The notes beneath the pieces were generated by a model, which was not told the DNA's origin, ran no database searches, and saw nothing but the letters and a program-made list of their open reading frames with translations. From Phycisphaerae bacterium (GTDB lineage Bacteria; Planctomycetota; Phycisphaerae; UBA1845), in contig JANQGB010001173.1 of NCBI GenBank assembly GCA_028277545.1, forward strand, positions 1 through 5,321: DNA of 5,321 nucleotides, in the 5' to 3' direction. Made by a program: the position numbers and the translations under genes. Shown here piece after piece: positions 1-5,321 of the stretch; positions within the stretch are counted from its first letter, which is position 1, and the number at the start of each line of letters is the position of its first letter.

Positions 1-1
1 C

Positions 2-2275
2 CTGAGACAGGCGGAAGAAGAACTGCTAAGTAAGAACGCCGAGCTGGGGGGCCTCGCCAGGCAGTTGTCCGAGACTAACGAGAAGTTGGCCAACTCCAAT
101 CGCCTGGATCCACTCACCAACCTGCTCAACCGCGCGACCTGGGACGAAGCCATTGCCAGCGAGCACGAGCGGTACGAGCGGACCGGCGATCACTACAGCG
201 TCATCATGATCGACCTGGATCACTTCAAGGCCTTCAACGACTCACTGGGTCATCAGGCAGGAGACGAGTGCCTTCGCCGCGCGGCCGCTTGTATGGCATC
301 GACCTGCCGCAAGATAGACTGCGTGGGGCGCTACGGAGGGGAGGAGTTCGTCGTTCTGGCTCCCGATACCGACGCGCCGCCGGCCATCAAGCTGGCCGAG
401 CGCATCCGCAAGGCCATCTGGTCACTGGGCATTCGTCACCCGAGCAGTGAGACCGCGGGCCGCGTTACCGCCAGCTTCGGCGTGGCCACCAGCGACTCCG
501 GCGCGTGGGAGAGTGTTCTGCGGCGAGCGGACGAGGCTCTGTACGTCGCCAAGCGGGGCGGGCGAAACATGGTCTTCGGCGACCTCAAGTCCCTGCCGCG
601 TCGCAGCCCACGGGAGACTGCCAACGACGCCGACGCCCACGCCGAGGAAGCTGATGACCCCTTAGCTGATGCCCTGACCGTACTCGTCGTGGATGACGAA
701 CCCACCAACCGAGTCATCTGTCGAAAGTGCTTGCAGGGCGCCGGCTACAAAGTTCGCGAAGCCGTCGACGGAGTCGACGCCATCGCCAGCGTTCGTGAGA
801 ATCCGCCGGACGTCATCCTCATGGATGTGATGATGCCCAACATGGACGGCCTGGAGTGTACGAACCAGCTCAAGTCCGATCCTGAGACGTGTGATATTCC
901 GGTCGTGATCGTAAGTGCGCTGGGCAAGGGAGACGATGTGGTTGCCGGGCTGAAGGCGGGCGCCGACGAGTACCTGACCAAGCCCATAAGAACCACCGAA
1001 CTGACGCTGCGCGTAGGCACGATGGCCCGGCTGCATCGCGAGCGGTTCGACCTGTTGCGCAGCTACGAGGTTCGCGGGGAGTACGTCCGGGTCCTTGCTC
1101 GTCTGGTGGATTTTTGTCGTGATGTTGGCACCAGTCGGCGCGTCGACGACATCCTGAACCACACGGTAGCGGCCGTGGCCGAAGTGGCTCAGGCCCGGCG
1201 GATATCGGTCATGATGCCGGACAGTGAGAAACAGCTTCTCACGGTCACGAAGTCCTGCGGTGTCGACGAGGAGTTGTTGGCTACCGTCCGCGTGCCGGTT
1301 GGAGAGCCGATAGCAGGGCGGGTGTTCGCCTCGGGTCGATCGGTAGTGGTCAACACGGAAGCAGAGGCCGAAGTTGCTGGAGGTTCGCGATCCTACGACT
1401 CGTGCTTCTTCGCCAGTGTCCCGCTTCTGTCTGCGCCGCTGGGCACATCCGGGCGGGTGGTCGGCGTGCTCAATGTTACCGAGCGAGTCGATCAACAGCC
1501 GTTCGAGCCGCATGAAATCGAGTACATAGAGCTGATTGGAAAGGTGGCTGCCACCGCATGCCACGACGTGTATGCCCGGGATGCGCATCCCAAGGCCTGC
1601 GACTCCATCATGGTCGCACTCGCCAAACTGGCCGAGCATCGAGACAACGACACCGGGTTACACCTGGACCGTGTCACCAAGTACTGTTCGCTCTTGGCGG
1701 CAGAGCTGCGGACGGACGAGGCTCTGCGAGTTCAGATAGACGAGGACTTCCTGTACAACCTGGAGCGTGCTGTCCCGCTCCACGACATCGGCAAGGTAGC
1801 GATTCCGGACCAGATCCTGCTCCACCCGGGCCGGCTGACCGAGCCGCAGATGGCCGTCATGCGCACTCACGCAGCCATCGGCGCCAAGACCATTCGATCC
1901 CTGATCGATCGTACGCCTGACGTGGGCTTCCTTGAGATGGCAGCCGACATAGCCCATTACCACCACGAGCGCTATGACGGAGCTGGTTATCCGCTGGGCC
2001 TGAAGCGTGATGGAATTCCTCTGGCGGCCCGCATCGCGGCGGTGGCAGACGTCTACGATGCCCTGACCACCAAGCGCGTTTACAAGGACGCCTTCAGCCA
2101 CGATCGGGCGGTGGCGGTGATTGTGGACGGATCGGGCACGCAGTTCGACCCGCTCGTTGTCAACGCCTTCGTCGAGCGCGAGAAGGAGTTTGCCGAGCTG
2201 GCATGCAGGATGGCTGACGATGTCGAACCCCAGGCCGTAACGTGCGCCGAGTCACCTCCGCGAGTTCCCTCCTGA
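2..2275 (+). CDS. Dual c-di-GMP enzyme: coiled coil-GGDEF-REC-GAF-HD-GYP (5' partial)
   Basis: Cytoplasmic signalling protein predicted both to make c-di-GMP (GGDEF) and to degrade it (HD-GYP). The frame is open to the left edge, so the true start lies outside; 757 residues are visible, numbered here from the codon at position 2. Residues 1-35 form a coiled coil with Leu at 1, 8, 15, 22 and 29. The GGDEF domain (about 36-192) has GGEEF at 112-116 and an RxxD inhibitory site (RKID, 103-106) five residues before it. An acidic linker (about 193-223) leads to a REC domain (224-341) with D231/D232, phosphoacceptor D275, S305 and K328. A GAF domain follows (about 361-521). The HD-GYP domain (about 533-736) has H554, HD at 594-595, H623, HH at 654-655, GYP at 662-664 and D683. 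Both catalytic domains therefore look intact. Phosphorylation of D275 and a GAF ligand probably set the balance between the activities (inference). REC-GAF-HD-GYP is a familiar order; a GGDEF placed before it is less usual. The TTG at 65 is an internal Leu codon, not the start. No membrane segment is visible. Confidence 0.95.
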   Translation: MRQAEEELLSKNAELGGLARQLSETNEKLANSNRLDPLTNLLNRATWDEAIASEHERYERTGDHYSVIMIDLDHFKAFNDSLGHQAGDECLRRAAACMASTCRKIDCVGRYGGEEFVVLAPDTDAPPAIKLAERIRKAIWSLGIRHPSSETAGRVTASFGVATSDSGAWESVLRRADEALYVAKRGGRNMVFGDLKSLPRRSPRETANDADAHAEEADDPLADALTVLVVDDEPTNRVICRKCLQGAGYKVREAVDGVDAIASVRENPPDVILMDVMMPNMDGLECTNQLKSDPETCDIPVVIVSALGKGDDVVAGLKAGADEYLTKPIRTTELTLRVGTMARLHRERFDLLRSYEVRGEYVRVLARLVDFCRDVGTSRRVDDILNHTVAAVAEVAQARRISVMMPDSEKQLLTVTKSCGVDEELLATVRVPVGEPIAGRVFASGRSVVVNTEAEAEVAGGSRSYDSCFFASVPLLSAPLGTSGRVVGVLNVTERVDQQPFEPHEIEYIELIGKVAATACHDVYARDAHPKACDSIMVALAKLAEHRDNDTGLHLDRVTKYCSLLAAELRTDEALRVQIDEDFLYNLERAVPLHDIGKVAIPDQILLHPGRLTEPQMAVMRTHAAIGAKTIRSLIDRTPDVGFLEMAADIAHYHHERYDGAGYPLGLKRDGIPLAARIAAVADVYDALTTKRVYKDAFSHDRAVAVIVDGSGTQFDPLVVNAFVEREKEFAELACRMADDVEPQAVTCAESPPRVPS

Positions 2276-2284
2276 CATCTTCCG

Positions 2285-2317
2285 TTCCAACCCTGTCCTG
2301 AGCGGCTCAGGATGGAA
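2285..2317. terminator. Hairpin between convergent genes, possible bidirectional terminator
   Basis: A perfect inverted repeat, TCCTGAGC-G-GCTCAGGA, spans 2296-2312; folded as RNA it gives a 7-bp stem with a 3-nt loop. It is flanked by outer arms TTCCA (2285-2289) and TGGAA (2313-2317), with a six-base bulge on the left side. It starts 10 bases after the stop of the c-di-GMP gene and lies 58 bases beyond the stop of the opposing glycosidase gene, which suits a shared terminator. No T-run follows on either strand, so an ordinary intrinsic terminator is not proven. Confidence 0.45.
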
Positions 2318-2321
2318 GCAG

Positions 2322-2343
2322 TCCTTCGGCTCCGCCGGCAGGA
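2322..2343. repeat. Second small hairpin in the convergent gap
   Basis: CGGC (2327-2330) pairs with GCCG (2334-2337) around a TCC loop, and TCCT (2322-2325) pairs with AGGA (2340-2343), with one unpaired base on the left and two on the right. It lies directly beside the stronger hairpin and could add to termination or mRNA 3'-end protection. In GC-rich DNA a hairpin of this size can also arise by chance. Confidence 0.25.
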
Positions 2344-2374
2344 GGCCAGACGTCGAACAGGAACCGCTTGAGCC

Positions 2375-4708
2375 TCAGGACTCCGGCCGGAAGGGCGCGA
2401 GCGATCCGTCCGCCAGGCCCCGGACGATGACGCTTCGCGCCGGGACGCGATAGTCCCCGGCCGTGAACTCGTGATCACTGAAGTTGGCAATCAATTCGAC
2501 CCGGCCGTTAAAGACGGTCTTCTGCACGAGGCGGTCGGCGCTCAGCCAGACGAAATCCGTCATTGGCTCGAAACCGACGGCGCGGTGAATTGGGCTCCAG
2601 AACGCATACTGCTTGAGAATATACGCCCGGTGTTTGCGCCACTCGTCCAGGTTCAGGTGGTACAAGGGCGGACACTGGTAGAGCATCTCCGTCAAGGCTG
2701 CAGCCGTGCGGATATTGGTGAACTTCAGGCTGCCCGCGCTCCAGTGATGTGTCGAGACGTGGGAGTCGTGAAACACGATCTCGTATAGCGGCAGCCGAAA
2801 CCGCGGGTCGTAGTGCAGGTGGACGTACTGGTCCTTCAGTAGTGTCGGTTTGACGAACACCTTCGGGCCGTCCGGCGGATAGTATCGGCCCACGTGGAAC
2901 TCAGACTTCCGGTCCTTCATGTCCGGATCGCCCCAACCGATTACCGGCGTCAACACGCCCTCGCTGACGTGGACTGCCGGGGCTGCGTAGGCGCTGCCGC
3001 CCTCGGAGCCCACGACCACGCCGAAGGTGTCTCCTATCCATCGCAGCCGATCGACCCGGGCGGCGGCGTCCTGGGCCTGCGTGCAGGCGTGAAGCGGTGA
3101 GTAGTCATCGAAGACCTGGCCGTAAGCGTCGCAGTCGACAAAGTAGTAGCTGTATGGAACCTTGCTCATGTTGGCCTTGACGCGTTGCTCGACGTAGGGG
3201 CGGGCGGCCTGCGGGCTCAGCAGGTAGCCGCGGACCTTGAAGCCCGATCGCTTCCGGCCATCGCGCCGCACGATGGGGCCGTTATCGTAGAGCGCCTCAT
3301 CGAACTGGGCCGTAGCCCAGGAGGCATCCGTCCCCGCCAACTTCGGATCGTGAATACTGTGGAAAGAGTCGTACGTGCCGAACAGGTATCCCATCGCGTC
3401 GGCCATCTCGGCCACTTCGGGCCGCTTCTCGATGCCTTCCCAACCACCGACGCAGAGCCGGGCGCGTTCCAAACCGGCTTCCTTGACCATGCGGAGCATC
3501 TTGGTCGACACACCATCACCCCACTCGTCGAACGGGAGAAACGTGTCCGGAAAGGCGGCCCGCAGGAGCAGGGCATTTAATCTGCATCGGTCAGGCAGTG
3601 GGAGTCTGTCTCTCCCGTCGCCAGCCAGGCGATGAGTTTCGTGTGGCAGCGGTATGCCGCGCCAGGCCGTTGCGTCGTAGAAGTCCGGGCGTGCCAGAAT
3701 CGCGGACAGGGCGCTGGCGACCTCCATTTTGATCTGGTCGTACGGCCAATCCAGGGTCGCTATCTCTTCGACCTGTTTCCACGCGCTGGCGGGCATCAGC
3801 GACCGGATACGCTTGCCCACTGAAGGCTTCTCGCCCTCACCTTGCCGGACCAGCGCCTGGCAGAAGGGCCGCCATTGTATCCTCGGAATATCGTGTCTGG
3901 AGAGCAGGGTATCGCCCCACAGGTAGACGTGCGGCGCTCCGAGCAGTCGCTCCGCCTTGGGTACGGTCTGGAGCTTGTGGCGCATGGGCACAAAGCTGCT
4001 GCTCGCCTTCAACCACGCGCGGAATTGCCGAGCAGGTTCCACTGGTGACGCGTTCTGGCTCAGGCGAATCACGAAGCCGTGCGTCCACTCCGGACGACTG
4101 GCTGGGAATGCGTGCTCGAAGCGCATGCGTAAGCGCTCGCCCGAGTCTTCAAAGCGAAGCTGGTTGTTGTACCGGTTCGTGGCGATGTAAGTGAGTGAAC
4201 TATCACCGTAGTAGATTCCCCAGAACGGCATGCACAGCCCTTCCAGCGTGTTCCACTCTCGCCCGGTCAGGAATTGGCGCCAAGCCGGATCGTCCAGGGG
4301 CACGAATCTGCCTTCCGCAAACGGCCAGATCAACGCCGAGATTGGTGGGGCAAACTCGAGTGCCGGCCAAACGATCGAGCCTTCAGCGGTGCTGCCAAAG
4401 CCGACCGCCACCTCGCTGCCCGACAAACGCATTGACACAGAGAGATGCTGCTCCGGAAGTCTCCACGAGGCGGATTCTGCATCCTGCTGCAAGTCTGAGA
4501 CTGGACCAAGCCCCTGCTGAGCACGCGAGAGCGTCAGTGATCGCCCGGCTGCGGTGCTGGCCTCCATCGCCAGGGATGCCGGCTGGACCACAACGCTCCA
4601 GGCATCACTCTGCAGCCGAACGCTTGGTTGCTCCTGTGACGCCAGAATGTTAGGCGATGCGATCGTGCCTGCACCCAGCGCAAGAACTATGGCAAGTCCA
4701 CTTCTCAT
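2375..4708 (-). CDS. Secreted GH101/GH129-like glycosidase (putative)
   Basis: Predicted exported retaining glycoside hydrolase, 777 residues, substrate unknown. The N-terminus is a Sec signal peptide: Arg2, a hydrophobic run at 4-17, and likely cleavage after Ala23 (ILA/S). There is no lipobox Cys, so the protein should be periplasmic or released. Residues about 28-235 look like a beta-sandwich with many aromatic and alternating strand patterns. Residues about 260-375 look mostly helical. Residues about 378-660 read as a TIM-barrel-like core with strands such as RARLCVGGWEG (415-425), YLFGTYDSFHSIH (441-453), SYYFVDCDAYG (520-530) and GVVVGSEGG (563-571). Residues about 700-770 form a C-terminal beta domain. 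By analogy with GH101 and GH129, D525 or D527 is the candidate nucleophile and E569 the candidate acid/base; this is an inference from motif order and no alignment was made. The start ATG at 4706-4708 is supported by the signal peptide and an upstream GGAGGG. The gene is convergent with the c-di-GMP gene and divergent from the DUF2891 gene. It could instead belong to an unclassified family (for example DUF5696-like). Secretion is more certain than the enzyme class. Confidence 0.72.
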   Translation of the reverse strand: MRSGLAIVLALGAGTIASPNILASQEQPSVRLQSDAWSVVVQPASLAMEASTAAGRSLTLSRAQQGLGPVSDLQQDAESASWRLPEQHLSVSMRLSGSEVAVGFGSTAEGSIVWPALEFAPPISALIWPFAEGRFVPLDDPAWRQFLTGREWNTLEGLCMPFWGIYYGDSSLTYIATNRYNNQLRFEDSGERLRMRFEHAFPASRPEWTHGFVIRLSQNASPVEPARQFRAWLKASSSFVPMRHKLQTVPKAERLLGAPHVYLWGDTLLSRHDIPRIQWRPFCQALVRQGEGEKPSVGKRIRSLMPASAWKQVEEIATLDWPYDQIKMEVASALSAILARPDFYDATAWRGIPLPHETHRLAGDGRDRLPLPDRCRLNALLLRAAFPDTFLPFDEWGDGVSTKMLRMVKEAGLERARLCVGGWEGIEKRPEVAEMADAMGYLFGTYDSFHSIHDPKLAGTDASWATAQFDEALYDNGPIVRRDGRKRSGFKVRGYLLSPQAARPYVEQRVKANMSKVPYSYYFVDCDAYGQVFDDYSPLHACTQAQDAAARVDRLRWIGDTFGVVVGSEGGSAYAAPAVHVSEGVLTPVIGWGDPDMKDRKSEFHVGRYYPPDGPKVFVKPTLLKDQYVHLHYDPRFRLPLYEIVFHDSHVSTHHWSAGSLKFTNIRTAAALTEMLYQCPPLYHLNLDEWRKHRAYILKQYAFWSPIHRAVGFEPMTDFVWLSADRLVQKTVFNGRVELIANFSDHEFTAGDYRVPARSVIVRGLADGSLAPFRPES

Positions 4709-4720
4709 CGGTTCTCGAAT

Positions 4721-4726
4721 CCCTCC
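4721..4726 (-). promoter_or_regulatory. Ribosome binding site of the glycosidase gene
   Basis: On the - strand this reads GGAGGG, 12 bases before the ATG at 4706-4708. The spacing is longer than ideal, but no in-frame alternative start fits better, and the chosen start gives a complete signal peptide. Confidence 0.5.
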
Positions 4727-4745
4727 AACATACGAGTGCGTCCGC

Positions 4746-4776
4746 CATGCATGTCGAGCGCTCGCCTGCCAGGCGA
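4746..4776. repeat. Cluster of three palindromes upstream of the glycosidase gene
   Basis: Three palindromes lie end to end: CATGCATG (4746-4753), CGAGCGCTCG (4755-4764) and TCGCCTG-C-CAGGCGA (4762-4776, 7-base arms around one base). They sit 38-68 bases before the glycosidase start codon. They could be operator half-sites or a leader-RNA hairpin. No known regulator motif is recognised. Confidence 0.4.
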
Positions 4777-4788
4777 CTGCCTGCTCGC

Positions 4789-4817
4789 AACGTGCCCGCG
4801 CCGGTGAGTGGTGTCAA
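4789..4817 (-). promoter_or_regulatory. Weak sigma70-type promoter candidate for the glycosidase gene
   Basis: On the - strand a perfect TTGACA -35 box (4812-4817) is followed after 17 bases by CACGTT (4789-4794), which keeps only the conserved A2 and T6 of the -10 box. Transcription would start near 4782 and give a leader of about 74 bases that includes the palindromes at 4746-4776. The poor -10 box suggests dependence on an activator, or that the match is chance. Confidence 0.25.
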
Positions 4818-4876
4818 GCATGCCCGGGGTCGCTCTTCTTACTCATCCGTCACCGGTCCAGCCTCGGTCAAATCCG

Positions 4877-4899
4877 CGTCGAACGCCGGCCATTCGACG
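4877..4899. repeat. Inverted repeat in the divergent control region, candidate operator
   Basis: CGTCGAA (4877-4883) and TTCGACG (4893-4899) are perfect inverted copies separated by 9 bases, with a GCCGGC palindrome (4885-4890) almost at the centre. The dyad ends 28 bases before the -35 box of the DUF2891 promoter candidate, a position typical of an activator site. No regulator gene is present in the window to pair with it. Confidence 0.35.
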
Positions 4900-4927
4900 T
4901 CAGCCGGTACCTTGTCGGCACATGTCC

Positions 4928-4955
4928 TTGTTCGCCACCGGGTACGAGCTATGAT
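4928..4955 (+). promoter_or_regulatory. Sigma70-type promoter candidate for the DUF2891 gene
   Basis: TTGTTC (4928-4933) and TATGAT (4950-4955) are separated by 16 bases. TATGAT differs from the -10 consensus at one position, while the -35 box matches four of six. Transcription would begin near 4961-4963, giving a short leader of about 18 bases that just includes the ribosome binding site. The -10 box is notable in such GC-rich surroundings. Confidence 0.45.
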
Positions 4956-4967
4956 GACGTCAACTTC

Positions 4968-4973
4968 AGGAGG
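4968..4973 (+). promoter_or_regulatory. Strong ribosome binding site of the DUF2891 gene
   Basis: AGGAGG lies 6 bases before the ATG at 4980-4982. The near-ideal sequence and spacing fix the start of the right-edge gene, which also opens with a signal peptide. Confidence 0.85.
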
Positions 4974-4979
4974 ATAGCC

Positions 4980-5321
4980 ATGCCCAGACTTCTGCCGGGT
5001 CTGATCGCGGTTGCCGCGTCGATTTCGCCGGGTGCGGGGGCGGACGAAGCCCTTGACGCCAACTCTGTGAGCCGCTTTGCCGATTTGGCTTTGGCCTGTA
5101 TTCACCAGGAATACCCGAACAAGATCGCTCACGTCATGAACGCGGACGTGGACGCTCGGCCGCCGGCGGATCTCACCCCGGTGTTCTACGGGTGCTTCGA
5201 CTGGCATTCCGCCGTTCACGGTCACTGGCTGCTGGTTCGCCTGTGCCGCATGTATCCTCAGGCCGCGTTCGTACCCCAGGCGCGAGAGTCCCTGGGCAGG
5301 AGTTTCACGCCCGAAAAGGAA
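4980..5321 (+). CDS. Exported DUF2891 family protein (3' partial)
   Basis: The first 114 residues of a protein that runs off the right edge with no stop. Residues 1-21 form a signal peptide (Arg3, hydrophobic run 4-15, cleavage expected after Ala21 in GAGA/D). The mature part begins with a helix bearing ADLALACIHQEYPNKIAHVM (34-53), then LTPVFYGCFDWHSAVHGHW (65-83). That stretch, with conserved-looking aromatic, Asp74 and His76/His80/His82 residues, is the hallmark I recognise from DUF2891. The family has no established biochemical function that I know of; its helical repeats and Trp/His/Asp-rich pocket would suit a glycan-active or sugar-binding helical barrel, but this is inference. The start is fixed by AGGAGG 6 bases upstream and by the signal peptide. 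The gene is divergent from the glycosidase-like gene across 271 bases, which suggests possible co-regulation. DUF2891 assignment is fairly sure; role unknown. Confidence 0.85.
   Translation, partial: MPRLLPGLIAVAASISPGAGADEALDANSVSRFADLALACIHQEYPNKIAHVMNADVDARPPADLTPVFYGCFDWHSAVHGHWLLVRLCRMYPQAAFVPQARESLGRSFTPEKE

Noticed and set aside
641..671. Possible internal translation start before the REC domain (GAGGAAG followed by ATG), which would split the c-di-GMP gene in two
   Set aside because: The ATG triplets at 654 and 669 are out of frame with the coding sequence, and no in-frame ATG, GTG or TTG follows at a suitable distance.
662..1639. Long 325-residue open frame on the - strand inside the c-di-GMP gene
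   Set aside because: It lies wholly antisense to the REC and GAF coding region, shows no recognisable domain, and is the kind of shadow frame that GC-rich codon use produces.
4727..4732. TATGTT on the - strand as a -10 box for the glycosidase gene
   Set aside because: Transcription would start at about the ribosome binding site itself, leaving no usable site, and no -35 box is seen at the right distance.
4917..4930. Sigma54-type promoter (GGCAC followed by TTG) upstream of the DUF2891 gene
   Set aside because: The GG and the expected GC are not ten bases apart: TG occupies the -12 position. The sigma70-type boxes fit better.
4657..4977. 106-residue + strand open frame ending two bases before the DUF2891 ATG, considered as a leader peptide or coupled gene
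   Set aside because: Its start is antisense to the glycosidase signal peptide, it has no recognisable domain, and the promoter candidate for the next gene lies inside it. The close stop is probably coincidence.
4839..5225. 128-residue open frame on the - strand opposite the DUF2891 start
   Set aside because: The + strand frame has a strong ribosome binding site, a signal peptide and DUF2891 motifs. The antisense frame is Arg/Val-rich with no recognisable features.

Overview
The window is GC-rich bacterial DNA with three protein genes and no RNA genes, mobile elements or CRISPR arrays that I can see. The gene content fits an environmental, carbohydrate-degrading Gram-negative bacterium: a large multidomain c-di-GMP regulator, an exported glycosidase-like enzyme and an exported DUF2891 protein. 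Planctomycetota or a similar phylum is a reasonable guess, but no marker gene settles the taxonomy.

Layout. The left part (about 1-2275, + strand) is the 3' portion of a signalling gene that continues beyond the left edge. It encodes coiled coil - GGDEF - receiver (REC) - GAF - HD-GYP, so one protein carries both a c-di-GMP synthase domain and a c-di-GMP phosphodiesterase domain, each with its key motifs intact. A 99-base convergent gap (2276-2374) holds a hairpin that could end transcription from both sides. Next, on the - strand (2375-4708), is a complete 777-residue secreted protein. It resembles large retaining glycosidases of the GH101/GH129 type: a beta-sandwich, then a TIM-barrel-like core, then a C-terminal beta domain. 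A 271-base divergent gap (4709-4979) contains a good promoter candidate for the right-hand gene, a weaker one for the glycosidase, and several palindromes. The last gene (4980 to the right edge, + strand) is the N-terminal part of a DUF2891 protein with a signal peptide. It runs off the window.

How they work together. The glycosidase-like protein and the DUF2891 protein are divergently transcribed from a shared control region and both appear exported, so a joint role in breakdown of an external glycan is plausible but only inferred. The c-di-GMP gene faces the glycosidase gene tail to tail, so it is not in the same operon and no functional link is shown. I do not see a clearly new system here. 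The most interesting points are the domain order of the two-activity c-di-GMP protein, the unassigned glycosidase and the palindrome-rich divergent control region.
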